NCBI GenBank assembly: GCA_963843285.1
Contig: CAWJJO010000019.1
Location: 1-64,000, forward strand
Length of the DNA stretch: 64,000 bases
Source of the DNA: CAZDDB01 sp963843285
GTDB lineage: Bacteria; Acidobacteriota; HRBIN11; JAKEFK01
Reading direction: 5' to 3'
The notes beneath the pieces are model-generated. The model was not told the DNA's origin. It was given only the letters and a program-made list of their open reading frames with translations, and did not search any database. Below are positions 16,755 to 26,825 of the stretch, one piece after another (within the stretch, counting starts at the first letter, position 1; each line of letters begins with the position of its first letter). The translations under genes and the position numbers were made by a program.

Positions 16755-17428
16755 GCGAATTTATATTTCAAGATCGTCCAGATGATTTTTGTTCCTGCTT
16801 TGATCGATCCCATAACTGTACCACTAATTTTGGACATCCCGATTCGTTTGCGATAGGACACCGGAACTTCCAGGATCCGCAAACTCTGGCGCACGGCTTT
16901 GATTTGCATCTCCACCGTCCAGCCGAAAGTCTGATCGACCATGCCCAGATCCATCAGGGAGGAATAACGGATCGCACGAAACGGTCCAAGATCCGTATAT
17001 CGAAAGCCGAACAACCGCCAGATGAGCATGCCGGCAAGCCGGTTTCCGAACTGTGCGTGAGAAGGCAAGGCATTTCGCTCGCGGGCGCCAAGCGCGCGCG
17101 ATCCGATCACGAGATCGGCCGTTCCGGATGCAATGGGCTCCACCAACAGCGGCATCTCTTCAGGGTGATCGCTGAAATCGCCATCCAGAAATACAACAAT
17201 ATCGGGGTCGCGTGTCTCTTCAATTCCCTTCAGACAGGCGTATCCATATCCGCGGCGTGGTTCTGAAATCACACGCGCTCCCATCGAGGAGGCAAGTTCC
17301 GCGGTGCGATCCGAAGAGCCATTGTCCACAACAAGAATTTCCTGAACGAGATCTTTTGGAATCGCAGCCAGCACATGCGGAATGGAATTCTCTTCATTGA
17401 GAACGGGAATGATCACCGAAACTTTCAT
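16751..17428 (-). CDS. GT2 glycosyltransferase (DPM1/DPG-synthase-like)
   Basis: A 225-residue GT-A fold enzyme of the polyprenyl-phosphate sugar synthase type: SVIIPVLNEENSI at the start, ILVVDNGSSDRT, the metal-binding acidic motif FLDGDFSDHPEEM (about 95-107), and a conserved GPFRAIRYSSL region. Such enzymes move a hexose from a nucleotide sugar to a lipid phosphate or glycan at the inner face of the membrane. No C-terminal membrane helices are present, so it is a soluble or peripheral form. The stop overlaps the VWA gene start, and its own ATG overlaps the stop of the kinase gene upstream, so three genes are coupled. Confidence 0.9.
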   Translation of the reverse strand: MKVSVIIPVLNEENSIPHVLAAIPKDLVQEILVVDNGSSDRTAELASSMGARVISEPRRGYGYACLKGIEETRDPDIVVFLDGDFSDHPEEMPLLVEPIASGTADLVIGSRALGARERNALPSHAQFGNRLAGMLIWRLFGFRYTDLGPFRAIRYSSLMDLGMVDQTFGWTVEMQIKAVRQSLRILEVPVSYRKRIGMSKISGTVMGSIKAGTKIIWTILKYKFA

Positions 17429-19590
17429 AACTTTGCCAGCAAGAGCGCGAATGCAGGATCATTCCGCACAGCGGACAAATTTCGCTCGATGCGGTAATGA
17501 TGCGCGCATCTCCAGCCCAGATCGATGGCCCGGTTCAACCACTCCAAACTGTTTTGCAATTCGCCGGAGAGTGAATGGATACACGCGCGATCAAAAGCCG
17601 CATGATGATCCAGCGGATCGATCTCTTCGGTTGCCCGTTGCGCCATTTCTAGAGCGCGATCCGAATCTCCCAATTCTGCATAAACCACCGCCAGCCTTCC
17701 TGCGGCAAAACTGTTATCCGGGTGATTGCGGAGTGCATGCAGCAAGTACTCCTCCGCACTGACGAACTCTGCGTGATACGAGGCAAATACGCCCTGCAGG
17801 ACGGAAAGAAGCGGGTTGCGGCTATGCCGTTGAATTGCCTTTTCCAGGACCTGACGGGCAATGACAAAATCTCCCAGCAAACTATGAATCCACACAAGAT
17901 AAAAATAGGGATAGATCAGCTCCGGATTGATTCGGAGCTCGGTATGAAACGCCAGAATCGCATTCTCCAGATCTCCGGTATGCAAAAAGATTTCGCCAGT
18001 GTGATCGTGAGCGAGCGCAAAATGAGGATCCAGCCGAATCGCTTTTTGCATTTCCTCCATCGCTTCCGAATAGTTTCCGGAAAGATAGAGAAGCATCCCG
18101 CGGGTACAATGAACTTCGGGCAACTGATCGTTGAGTGCGGCTGCGCGCTCGACATGTTCAGTTGCTCGTTTCAGCCACACGCGATCGCGATCAAACCAGT
18201 TGTAGTATCGCTGCACATAAAGGTCCGCAAGCGCGGCGTGAGCCACAGCAAACTGCGGATCCTGGCGGACTGCATTTGCAAATTTTTCCTCAGCCACGCG
18301 ATTGTCGGAGGCGGTTGCCTGATTGTAGTGGAAGCGCCCGCGCAGATAATCTTCGTAAGCGCGAAGATTGTGAGTGGGTCTCTCGCGGATCGATTTCCGT
18401 TCGACTTCGGTCAGCCTTACATGCAATGCTTCCGTGATTTCTCTCGCAACAGAGTCCTGCAATTCAAAGACATCGGACCAATCGCGATGAAAGCTCTGGG
18501 ACCACACGATACTACCTGCTTTCACGAGCCGCGCATCCACCAGAATCTGCGCCTCTTCTTTTCTAACTGTGCCATGCAAGACGTAATCCACTTGCAGATT
18601 TTGCAGAACATCAGAAAATTCCACTTTTTTGTCTTTGAATTTCAGAACGGCGTGCTTGGATAGAACTTCGATTCCTGCGATTTTGGACAAATCCGTGATG
18701 ATGTCTTCCGTGATTCCCATCCTCAAATATTCCGCTTCTTCGCCGGTTCCGGCGCGGTCCATGTATAACGCTGCGATTCGTGGAGCTCGGAATGCCGATC
18801 TCTCTGCAATGCCGGCCGAATCGAGTTTGTCCAGATCCTCTAGAAATTCCCGGGCGGTTCCAAATCGATCTTCCGGCTTTTTTGTCAGAGCCTTTTGAAG
18901 GATTGCATCTACTTTTTCCGAAATTCCCAGAAGAGGAATGGGATCCTGCAGAATCGCGGAAAGAGTGGATGCTCGCGTTTCTCGTTCAAACGGAAGGTGG
19001 CCGGAAAGCATGTGGAACAGCACTGTTCCCGCCGAATAGAGATCGCTTCTGGCGTCCCCGCTTTCCTCGCGAAGCAGCTCGGGAGCAAGAAATTCCAACG
19101 TTCCCAGTCCGAATTCCGTGGAAGGCGCCAGACCGAAGTCGATCAACTTCACCTGGTCGCGAAGTGTGATGAGGATGTTGGAGGATTTCAGATCCCGATG
19201 AACGATTCCATGTGAATGGATCTCCCCAAGCGCATCCAGGATCTGCTTCTGGTAGCGAATTGCTTTCTGCGGATCGACTTTCTTTTCCCTGATCCGCCGG
19301 CTCAACGTTTCTCCTTCCACCAGCTCCATGACCAAAAACGGAATCTGGTCATACCAGCCGATTTCGTACACCACTGCGATATTCGGGTGAAGAAATGAAG
19401 CACAGATCCGCGCCTCCTGGAGACTCCTCTCCGTTTGTGCGGAATTCTCCAGAAAGGTGAGAAATTTCAGCGCGACCGGCCGGCGCAAATAGACATCCTC
19501 AGCGCGGAAGACTTCGCCCGTAGAGCCGGCGCCCAGCTTTTCCACAAGCTGGAAATGGGATACCTGCATTCCCGGCACAAACTTGAGCAT
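17425..19590 (-). CDS. Ser/Thr protein kinase with TolB-like and TPR regions
   Basis: A 721-residue kinase. The kinase domain (about 13-265) has GAGSTGEV at 20-27, Lys42, VHRDLKSSNILI and IDFGLAPS. A TolB-like or adenylate-cyclase-associated domain (about 268-410) with MGITEDIITDLSK and VDYVLHGTVRK follows, then six or more TPR units (430-720). Unlike the kinase at 8957 it has no membrane segment, so it should be cytoplasmic. On the reverse strand a TATAAT lies 9 nt before the ATG (plus 19600-19605), suggesting a very short leader. An internal ATG at 19569 is also possible. It leads the operon with the GT2 and VWA genes and is divergent from sthA. Confidence 0.9.
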   Translation of the reverse strand: MLKFVPGMQVSHFQLVEKLGAGSTGEVFRAEDVYLRRPVALKFLTFLENSAQTERSLQEARICASFLHPNIAVVYEIGWYDQIPFLVMELVEGETLSRRIREKKVDPQKAIRYQKQILDALGEIHSHGIVHRDLKSSNILITLRDQVKLIDFGLAPSTEFGLGTLEFLAPELLREESGDARSDLYSAGTVLFHMLSGHLPFERETRASTLSAILQDPIPLLGISEKVDAILQKALTKKPEDRFGTAREFLEDLDKLDSAGIAERSAFRAPRIAALYMDRAGTGEEAEYLRMGITEDIITDLSKIAGIEVLSKHAVLKFKDKKVEFSDVLQNLQVDYVLHGTVRKEEAQILVDARLVKAGSIVWSQSFHRDWSDVFELQDSVAREITEALHVRLTEVERKSIRERPTHNLRAYEDYLRGRFHYNQATASDNRVAEEKFANAVRQDPQFAVAHAALADLYVQRYYNWFDRDRVWLKRATEHVERAAALNDQLPEVHCTRGMLLYLSGNYSEAMEEMQKAIRLDPHFALAHDHTGEIFLHTGDLENAILAFHTELRINPELIYPYFYLVWIHSLLGDFVIARQVLEKAIQRHSRNPLLSVLQGVFASYHAEFVSAEEYLLHALRNHPDNSFAAGRLAVVYAELGDSDRALEMAQRATEEIDPLDHHAAFDRACIHSLSGELQNSLEWLNRAIDLGWRCAHHYRIERNLSAVRNDPAFALLLAKL

Positions 19591-19599
19591 AGCCCATCA

Positions 19600-19605
19600 T
19601 TATAG
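19600..19605 (-). promoter_or_regulatory. possible -10 element for the kinase operon
   Basis: TATAAT on the reverse strand, 9 nt from the ATG at 19590. No convincing -35 hexamer at the expected distance. Confidence 0.35.
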
Positions 19606-19666
19606 AAGGAAAGACGCGTTTTTGCGGGCGTTACAAACCCTTGTCTTTTCCTATATCATTTGGATC

Positions 19667-21094
19667 GTGAGAAAAAGTAACCAGTACGATCTGATTGTCA
19701 TCGGATCCGGCCCTGCCGGGGAAAAAGGAGGCGCGCAGGCGGCATATTTCGGTAAGAAAGTTGCGCTGATCGAGCGACTTCCTTATCTGGGCGGCACTGG
19801 AATTAACACCGGTACCGTCCCCTCCAAAACCTTACGGGAGACAGCCTTATATTTTTCCGGATTGCGTCAGCGGGGTCTTTTTGGAATCGATTATTCGTTG
19901 AAAGAAAATCTGACGGTAGCCGAGCTGATGTACCGCCAGAAAGCCGTAGTAGAAAATGAACGCGCGATCGTCCGAAATAATCTTCTCCGACACGATATTG
20001 AAGTCATTCGTGGAGAAGGAAGGTTGAAGGATACGCATACGGTCTGTGTGCGGACTCCTTCCGGATCAGAAGAGGAGTTGCAAGCCGATATCATTCTGAT
20101 CGCCACAGGCTCCTCGCCTTTCCATCCACTCGATGTGCCGTTCGATCATCGCAGAATCTACGACTCGGATTCCATTCTTCAAATGGCATCCATTCCGAAA
20201 ACAATGGCAGTGGTGGGAGGGGGTGTAATCGGCTGTGAATACGCCTCCACGTTTACTGCGCTGGGCGTGAAAGTTACATTGATAGAAGGATCGGACCGCG
20301 TTTTGCGTTTCGCAGACCTCGAGATCGCGGAACGCCTTCGCATGCAGCTGGAGTTACTGGGCTTGCGCTTTTTATTTAGAAACCGTGCTGTGAAAACGGA
20401 GATTACTCCGAAAAGCGTAAGTATGGAACTGAGTAGCGGGGAAACGCTCGAATGCGAGATCGCTCTTTTCGCAGCCGGGCGCCAGAGCAACGTTCAAGGC
20501 ATGGGATTGGAAACCGTGGGCGTGAAGTTAGGCGACCGGGGACTCATCCTGGTGAATGAGAAATTTCAGACGAGCGTTCCCAATATCTATGCAGCCGGCG
20601 ATGTGATCGGATTTCCTGCGCTTTCTTCTGTGTCCATGGAGCAGGCACGCGTTGCGATGGTCCACGCTTTCAATCTTGCATATAAGGAAAGCCTTTGCTC
20701 GGTTCTGCCGCTGGCGATCTACACAATTCCTGAGATCTCGATGGTGGGTCTCACGGAAGAAGCTTGCCGCGAGAAAAATATTCCTTACCTGGTAGGCCGG
20801 TCTTTTTATGAAAAGAGTCCGCGCGGACAGATTATTGGGGACACAGTCGGAATGTTAAAGTTGATCTTCTCTCCGATTGACAAGAAACTGCTGGGAGTTC
20901 ATCTGATCGGAGAACTCGCCTCCGAGCTGTTGCACATCGGCTCGCAGGTGATTGCCTGGGGAGGGACGATTGATGTTTTTATCAACAGCGTTTACAACTA
21001 TCCCACTCTCTCCGATTCTTACAAATACGCTGCGTATGATGGTCTGGGCAATTTGAGAGCGTGGCAGGATCAAGAGAAGGGTGCAGTCCAATGA
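19667..21094 (+). CDS. sthA: soluble pyridine nucleotide transhydrogenase
   Basis: A 475-residue flavoprotein of the disulfide reductase superfamily that exchanges hydride between NAD(H) and NADP(H). The FAD-binding GSGPAG is at 13-18, GGGVIGCEYAS marks the NAD(P) fold, and YAAGDVIGFP the second FAD motif. In place of the redox-active CxxxxC it has GTGINTGTVPSK with Gly45 and Thr50 where dithiol cysteines would sit, which is diagnostic of transhydrogenase rather than lipoamide dehydrogenase. I chose the GTG at 19667; a longer frame to 19583 would overlap the divergent kinase. It probably balances NADPH supply. Confidence 0.93.
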   Translation: MRKSNQYDLIVIGSGPAGEKGGAQAAYFGKKVALIERLPYLGGTGINTGTVPSKTLRETALYFSGLRQRGLFGIDYSLKENLTVAELMYRQKAVVENERAIVRNNLLRHDIEVIRGEGRLKDTHTVCVRTPSGSEEELQADIILIATGSSPFHPLDVPFDHRRIYDSDSILQMASIPKTMAVVGGGVIGCEYASTFTALGVKVTLIEGSDRVLRFADLEIAERLRMQLELLGLRFLFRNRAVKTEITPKSVSMELSSGETLECEIALFAAGRQSNVQGMGLETVGVKLGDRGLILVNEKFQTSVPNIYAAGDVIGFPALSSVSMEQARVAMVHAFNLAYKESLCSVLPLAIYTIPEISMVGLTEEACREKNIPYLVGRSFYEKSPRGQIIGDTVGMLKLIFSPIDKKLLGVHLIGELASELLHIGSQVIAWGGTIDVFINSVYNYPTLSDSYKYAAYDGLGNLRAWQDQEKGAVQ

Positions 21095-21220
21095 AATCTC
21101 GCTGAATCAAAGGTTCTTTCGCGATCGTGGGCCGCGAATTCATTAGACACTGGGAATACTTTAATTCAGAAGCCTTCTGAAATCTTCATCTTGATAGAAC
21201 ACCTTTAACTGATTATATCA

Positions 21221-22291
21221 CTAGTGGCCTGTAACAATGATTTGACTAGTTAGTCCGGTCATGATTCGATGTTTGGGATTTGTATATGCCCATTTTGCGA
21301 TTTTGGGAGTCTCATTGTACTTTCGAATGTACCGCATGATTTGTTTGGATAAATTGTGAACCGAAGAGAAAATACCTCTTGCGATGAGCTGCCTTTCGAT
21401 TTTGGAAAACCATGTTTCAACTTGATTTAGCCAAGAGGAATAGGTCGGCGTGTAATGGATGCGAACGTTAGGATTTTCTGATAGGAAAAGATCAACGGTT
21501 TTGGTCTTATGTGCGGAAAGATTGTCGGCAATAATATGAATTTCGCGGCGCTTGGGTTGACTGGCAGCGATTTGGCCTAGGAAGGCGACAAATTCCGCAC
21601 TTGTGTGATGCGCGGCGGTCTTTCCGATAATTTTTCCGGTACTTGTCTCCAAGGCAGCATAGAGGGAAAGTGTTCCATGCCGGAAATATTCAAAGCCGTG
21701 TCGTTCCGCTCTTCCCGGAGAGAGTGGCAAGACTGGATCCAATCGGTCGAGAGCCTGAATGGCCGTTTTCTCATCGACGCAAAAAACCGCCGCATGCTGT
21801 GGCGGATTCATATAAAGCCCAATGATGTCAGCTGCCTTTTGCTCAAAGTTTGGATCCTTAGAAGCCATATAACGCTTGAGATTGTGCGGCCGAAGCCGTG
21901 CACGGCTCCACGTTCTGGCGACCAACATGTGATTAATTCCCAACTTTTCCCCAAGTCTCCGGCTGCTCCAATGTGTCGTTCCATCAGTCGGTTTACGCCT
22001 CGTCCAATTGAGAATTCTCGCTTCAAGCTGCGCGGTCAGCACCTTAACGGCGGAGCCTTTATGCCTGGGATACAGCCCAGAAAGCCGCTCCTCTTCAAAT
22101 CGTTTCCTCCATTTATTGATGTAGGTCGCGTAGCAGTGCAACTCTTTTTGAATCTGGTTGTAACCTTCTCCTTTCTCAAGAAGCAAAATCAAACGGGCTC
22201 TGCGCACCTCTTCGGAAGGCAGAATTCTGGATCGAGATCTCTTTTCCAGTTCTCTCTTTTCATTGGGATCAAGAACAAGCATGTTTTTCAT
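21221..22291 (-). CDS. IS630-family DDE transposase
   Basis: A 356-residue transposase: an N-terminal helix-turn-helix (about 25-75, VRRARLILLLEKGEGYNQIQ) then a DDE domain with FCVDEKT, HIIADNLSAHKT, and SSWLNQVETWFSKIE. Intact. The stop codon (TAG, reverse strand of 21221-21223) is completed by the TA target duplication and the next host base, so the last sense codon is at the IS tip. Confidence 0.94.
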   Translation of the reverse strand: MKNMLVLDPNEKRELEKRSRSRILPSEEVRRARLILLLEKGEGYNQIQKELHCYATYINKWRKRFEEERLSGLYPRHKGSAVKVLTAQLEARILNWTRRKPTDGTTHWSSRRLGEKLGINHMLVARTWSRARLRPHNLKRYMASKDPNFEQKAADIIGLYMNPPQHAAVFCVDEKTAIQALDRLDPVLPLSPGRAERHGFEYFRHGTLSLYAALETSTGKIIGKTAAHHTSAEFVAFLGQIAASQPKRREIHIIADNLSAHKTKTVDLFLSENPNVRIHYTPTYSSWLNQVETWFSKIERQLIARGIFSSVHNLSKQIMRYIRKYNETPKIAKWAYTNPKHRIMTGLTSQIIVTGH

Positions 22292-22332
22292 GCCCTAATT
22301 ATACCACTAGTCGAATGACTGTTACAAGACAC
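21224..22332 (-). mobile_element. IS630-type insertion sequence, complete
   Basis: 1109 bp. Ends 21224-21250 and 22306-22332 are inverted repeats (GTGGCCTGTAAC versus GTGTCTTGTAAC at the outer edge; both end inward in GACTAGT), with several mismatches. TA dinucleotides flank both ends (21222-21223, 22333-22334), the target duplication expected of IS630/Tc1. One transposase gene on the reverse strand fills it. Confidence 0.9.
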
Positions 22333-22354
22333 TAGCCGCTTACCTCCAGATCGT

Positions 22355-22382
22355 TTGACAACTCACAAAACGTAAATAGAAT
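22355..22382 (+). promoter_or_regulatory. sigma-70-like promoter upstream of the M4 protease
   Basis: TTGACA (22355-22360), 16-nt spacer, TAGAAT (22377-22382). It lies about 180 nt before the protease ATG and just outside the IS630 end. Nothing else is seen in 22383-22550 except AT-rich leader sequence. Confidence 0.45.
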
Positions 22383-22560
22383 AGACCGACTTTTGATCAT
22401 TGCTAGGTATTAGATAACTTTGGTATATTTACCGTTAGTAATAGTTTTACTCACAATTCAGTAGGAACCGGAGTAGATAAAAACTATGGCGTCTAACTAC
22501 AATCCGGAAAGTAGTGATACCGCGGCCTAATGTTCTGCTTTATGAGAAGAGGAGGGTAGC

Positions 22561-24642
22561 ATGAAGTTCAGCGGTTCGAATATACTTTTCATTCTTTCGC
22601 TTTTCATAGTAACGTCAGTTACCAGTTTTGGCAGTGTTGCTCAAGGCGTGAATGAAGATCCGCCAGACTTCATTGTTTTGGATTCGAATGTTTCGCCACA
22701 ATTCATGTCCACGGAGAATACGCAAAGTGTAGTGACCGTCGACTTCGGAATCCGTGTTGATCTACTGTCATCGAATCCTAAAGAACTGAGCATGTCATGG
22801 ATGGTAACGTTTCGATCGAATGTGAACGTTGGTGAGGCAACGCTAACGCTTGGACCGTTTGTTACCCGCCCAACGGAACCTTATGAGTATGTTGAAGTAC
22901 AGCAGGCGCAGCTGTTGACCGGCAAATACATAGTCATCCATGCTGACGAATTATTTCAGGGAAAAACAAATGAAACAGATGTAATTCCAGATGATCGGTA
23001 CTCGACGCTGTTTGAGGGTACGCTTTTCCAGTCCGGCACGACACCGCTCAAGATTGCAATGACGTCTGGCTCTGGACCTATCCTGGCTGTTTTTCTGACA
23101 AAAAGCAACAAAGAGAAACGATGTCAGCAGGCGGAGATAGTATCTCAAAATGCATTGTCATCTTACGCGGGATCAGACTCAAGTTTTGTTCTTCGAAAAA
23201 GTGACGAAGATCAAGTCGGTTATATTCACTCCAGATATGACCAGTATTACCAGGGCGTACGAGTATTCGGCGGTGAGGTAATCTCACATTATGATGAGGT
23301 TTCGGGCAAGATTGAGGACATAACTGACGGGAGTAAGAAGAATATTGTCGTTGATCCGACGCCTCAGATCAACTCTGATCAGGCACTCTTGATCGCTCAC
23401 AAGGATATCAACCCCATGGGGCCGTACTCTACGCCACCTTCAAACGAACTTGTAGTTTTCAGAACGGCGGATGATAAACAGGATGTCCTTGCATACCGTG
23501 TCCACAGTGAGCTTGAAAACCAATTCGAAATTAGCCACCTGGAGCACATTATTGATGCGACGACAGGAGTAATTCTTGCAAAGTGGCCAACGTTGCGTAG
23601 TACGGCGGCTGTGGGGACAGGGAAAACGCTTTACTATGGCAACGAAACTCTGGATACAAACTCGGTTGCCGGCGGAAGCTATGAGCTCAAAGATAAGACT
23701 CGGGCGGCTAATCCATGGAACCGAGTTCTCGCTACCAATTCCAATGAGAGCAACCTTTATGTCGATACGGACAATACATGGGGAGACGGGAACGCGTACA
23801 ACTCAAGCAACGGAGTTTTTAGTGAAAACGGCGAAACTTCAGCCGCGGATGTGGCCTACGCCACACAGAAAAGCTACGACTATTTTAATACCGTTCTCGG
23901 ACACAGGGGACAGGACGACGCGAATTCAGCCGTGAAAGGCGTCGTGCACGTCCCGAGTATGACGACATCGGCTGCCGGTACTATCGGCGTGATGTTCTTC
24001 AAAGACAATCCGACGCCGGCAACATCCCTGGATATTGTCGGACACGAATATACTCATGGCGTAACTCAAGCGTTGGTAAACTTCACTTATACTGGTGAAA
24101 CTGCGGGGCTTGACGAGGGGACATCAAACATATTCGGAACAATGATTGAGTTTTTTGCAAAGCCGGGGATTGCAGATTGGGTCGAGTGCCAGCAGATCTC
24201 CTCCGTTGCATGTGCTCACCAGCGTTTGGACAAACCCAGTTTGGCCGGCGATGGGAGCGCCGATTTTTGGGGAGCGGGTGTTGGTTCTCTTGAAGCCCAT
24301 AAAGCATCAGGAGTCGCTCGCCATTTCTTTTACTATCTTGTAAACGGCGTCTCCACCAGCGGCAACAACACATCCCCGTATTTGCCCTCTGGGATGACGC
24401 CGATTGCCGCGACTTTCAACAATTCAAAAAAACAGGCGGCGGAAATCTGGCATCGAGCTCTGCGCTTTTACATGACCAATTCGACTAACTACAATGGCGC
24501 TCGCCTCGCTACCGCTCATGCGGCTACCGACCTCGGATATTCTTCGTCTAAAGTCATGACGGCGTGGAAAGCCGTAAATGTCAATCGACCGGACCTCGCT
24601 GATCCCCCATGTGATTGGGGCAATTGTCAGCCTTTACCGTAG
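22561..24642 (+). CDS. secreted M4 (thermolysin-like) metallopeptidase
   Basis: A 693-residue zinc protease precursor. The signal peptide (about 1-28) is followed by a beta-rich leader, an FTP/PepSY-type propeptide (about 185-345), then the catalytic domain. HEYTH starts at His495 in DIVGHEYTHG, and GLDEGTSNIFGT about 20 residues on supplies the third zinc ligand Glu. EAHKASGVARHFFYYL matches the catalytic His region. ATG 22561 is preceded by GGAGGG. The family degrades proteins outside the cell. Its stop is 5 nt before the next gene, so co-transcription is likely; an IS630 sits upstream. Confidence 0.93.
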   Translation: MKFSGSNILFILSLFIVTSVTSFGSVAQGVNEDPPDFIVLDSNVSPQFMSTENTQSVVTVDFGIRVDLLSSNPKELSMSWMVTFRSNVNVGEATLTLGPFVTRPTEPYEYVEVQQAQLLTGKYIVIHADELFQGKTNETDVIPDDRYSTLFEGTLFQSGTTPLKIAMTSGSGPILAVFLTKSNKEKRCQQAEIVSQNALSSYAGSDSSFVLRKSDEDQVGYIHSRYDQYYQGVRVFGGEVISHYDEVSGKIEDITDGSKKNIVVDPTPQINSDQALLIAHKDINPMGPYSTPPSNELVVFRTADDKQDVLAYRVHSELENQFEISHLEHIIDATTGVILAKWPTLRSTAAVGTGKTLYYGNETLDTNSVAGGSYELKDKTRAANPWNRVLATNSNESNLYVDTDNTWGDGNAYNSSNGVFSENGETSAADVAYATQKSYDYFNTVLGHRGQDDANSAVKGVVHVPSMTTSAAGTIGVMFFKDNPTPATSLDIVGHEYTHGVTQALVNFTYTGETAGLDEGTSNIFGTMIEFFAKPGIADWVECQQISSVACAHQRLDKPSLAGDGSADFWGAGVGSLEAHKASGVARHFFYYLVNGVSTSGNNTSPYLPSGMTPIAATFNNSKKQAAEIWHRALRFYMTNSTNYNGARLATAHAATDLGYSSSKVMTAWKAVNVNRPDLADPPCDWGNCQPLP

Positions 24643-24646
24643 GTGT

Positions 24647-26767
24647 ATGAGAAAGAGGATTACAATTATCCGAGCCTGCAATTTGCATTTTTTCATATTT
24701 GTAGCTGGCCTACTCCATGTTTTCATGATCCATGATCTACCCGGGACATCTCAGGCCGAGGCAGTGACACGGCATCCAGTTACATTATTCACCAATTTCC
24801 ACGGACCGCTTAGATTTGAACCGAATGTAGGTCAGGTCGATGGTAGAGTCAATTTTCTTTCACGCGGAGCGAATTACAGTCTGCTTCTAAGTCCAACCGA
24901 GGCAATTCTGGAATTACCTCGAGTCGACGAAAATGTTGAGGCAATTCGGATGGAATTGGTGGGTGCTAATCCGGCAGCAGTAGCGAAAGGGGTTAATCTC
25001 CTCCGAAGTTTCAGTAATTATTTTATCGGGAACAACAAACATCTCTGGCGACAGAATGTCCCTCATTTCGCCAAAGTTGAATTTGAGAATGTTTACCCAG
25101 GAATCAATCTTGCCTACTACGGTAATGAGGGACGAATGGAATATGACTTCATTGTATTACCCGGCGGAAACGTCGAAAGTATCCAGGTTCGATATCGGGG
25201 AATCGATAAAGTCGAGATTGATAACCAGGGTGACCTTGTTCTGCACAGTCAGGATCTGGTCATTCGTCAAGAAAAACCAACCGTGTACACACTCAACAGT
25301 GGTGTCAAAGCGCCTGTTTCATGTGCTTATATCGTAAAAAATGGCAATGAAATTAGATTTCAACTGGAGAAGTTCGACGCGCGGAAGGTAATTGTAATCG
25401 ATCCTGCCGTAACATTCTCTTCATACCTTGGTGGAACTGAATCAGACGAGGGAACCGCGATCGCCGTCGACTCTTCGGGTAATATTTATTTGACAGGCTT
25501 CACACTTTCCTCCGATTTCCCAAAACTGCGGGCAGTCCAATCAAGAAACCGCGGCGGGCAGGATGCGTTTGTTGCAAAGATATTAGTGGATGGAAACCTT
25601 TCCTACGTCACCTATCTTGGCGGTGATGGCAGGGACGAGGGAATGGGTATTGCTGCAGACGCAGCGGGAAACGCGTACGTAACCGGAGAAACACAATCGG
25701 CTAATTTCCCAACGAGACAGGCTTTTCAGAGTACACTTCGGGGGCCAAACGATGCATTCATTGTTAAGTTGAACGATTCCGGATCACAGCTCCTCTATTC
25801 GACCTATTTTGGTGGTAGCTCTGGTGAAGCTGCGGCAGCGATCACAGTAGATTCTATCGGAAATATGTATTTGGCGGGAGGCACAGACTCCTTAGATTTT
25901 CCACTTGTCCATCCGTTCCAGTCTGGATTCGGAGGATCGTCGGATGCGTTTGTTTGTAAACTGAATTCCTCTGGCTCGGCGCTGATCTATTCGAGTTACC
26001 TCGGTGGCAATGGAGGTGATGCCGCTTATTCGATCGCCCTGGATATTTCGGGGAAAGCGTATCTTGCTGGCATCACAGATTCGACAAATTTTCCTGTCGC
26101 TCATGCTTTTCAGCAGAAATTCGGAGGTCTCTTTGATGCATTTGTGGCTAAGGTGAGCGAGGCAGGATCGACCCTGGTTTTTTCAAGCTATCTGGGAGGG
26201 AGAGGATTCGATGCAGCTCATGGAATTGCGGTTAGCTCTTCCAACAAAGCACATATTGCCGGATTCACGAATTCGAAAAACTTTCCCACTAAGAGACCGT
26301 TTCAACGTTCGCGAGGCGGTACGAGTCTCGACGCTTTTGTCGTAAAAATGAATCGGTCTGGCAATTCGCTGGTCTATTCCACGTATTTTGGAGGAAGCCA
26401 AGGTCCGGATGCAGGTAGAAGTATCGCGGTTGATCGTAAAGGCAATGCTTACGTTACTGGCAAAGCAGATTCTGACGACTTTCCAGTTCTGAAATCTCTT
26501 CAAAGATATAACAATGGGGCTTCACATGCCGGAGATGCATTTGTGGCCAAGTTCAATCGAATCGGAAAATTGAAGTACTCAACCCTGGTGGGCGGAGACT
26601 TCGATGAGACTGGACTTGGCATTGCCGTAGACTCTCTCGGAACTGCGTATATCACAGGTACGACAGATTCGTTTAATTTTCCGGTCTTTCAGCCATTTCA
26701 GGAGGAGAAGTCCGGGACCCTTCTTCCAACTGACGCTTTTGTTACGAGGATTTCGCCAAATCCATGA
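24647..26767 (+). CDS. secreted DUF7948/SBBP beta-propeller protein
   Basis: A 706-residue exported protein: signal peptide near the N terminus (hydrophobic 13-28), then a DUF7948-type domain (about 45-250, starting GPLRFEPNVGQ), then seven SBBP repeats of about 57 residues each (SSYLGG...IAVDSSGNIYLTG...FP...DAFVAK), enough to make a seven-blade propeller. Proteins of this kind are surface or exoproteins of unknown role, common in Acidobacteriota and Myxococcota. The ATG at 24647 lies 5 nt after the protease stop with AGG before it; a longer frame from 24578 would overlap the protease. Probably exported with it. Confidence 0.9.
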   Translation: MRKRITIIRACNLHFFIFVAGLLHVFMIHDLPGTSQAEAVTRHPVTLFTNFHGPLRFEPNVGQVDGRVNFLSRGANYSLLLSPTEAILELPRVDENVEAIRMELVGANPAAVAKGVNLLRSFSNYFIGNNKHLWRQNVPHFAKVEFENVYPGINLAYYGNEGRMEYDFIVLPGGNVESIQVRYRGIDKVEIDNQGDLVLHSQDLVIRQEKPTVYTLNSGVKAPVSCAYIVKNGNEIRFQLEKFDARKVIVIDPAVTFSSYLGGTESDEGTAIAVDSSGNIYLTGFTLSSDFPKLRAVQSRNRGGQDAFVAKILVDGNLSYVTYLGGDGRDEGMGIAADAAGNAYVTGETQSANFPTRQAFQSTLRGPNDAFIVKLNDSGSQLLYSTYFGGSSGEAAAAITVDSIGNMYLAGGTDSLDFPLVHPFQSGFGGSSDAFVCKLNSSGSALIYSSYLGGNGGDAAYSIALDISGKAYLAGITDSTNFPVAHAFQQKFGGLFDAFVAKVSEAGSTLVFSSYLGGRGFDAAHGIAVSSSNKAHIAGFTNSKNFPTKRPFQRSRGGTSLDAFVVKMNRSGNSLVYSTYFGGSQGPDAGRSIAVDRKGNAYVTGKADSDDFPVLKSLQRYNNGASHAGDAFVAKFNRIGKLKYSTLVGGDFDETGLGIAVDSLGTAYITGTTDSFNFPVFQPFQEEKSGTLLPTDAFVTRISPNP

Positions 26768-26825
26768 TTGTTATGGCCTGGGATCAAAATCAGAAATGAA
26801 CATTCATTTCGTGTAGGAGATCTTT

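Noticed and set aside
17722..18663. Long forward frame of about 313 codons
   Set aside because: Antisense to the kinase/TPR gene at 17425-19590; no domain.
21605..22318. Forward frame across the IS630 element
   Set aside because: Antisense shadow of the transposase gene.
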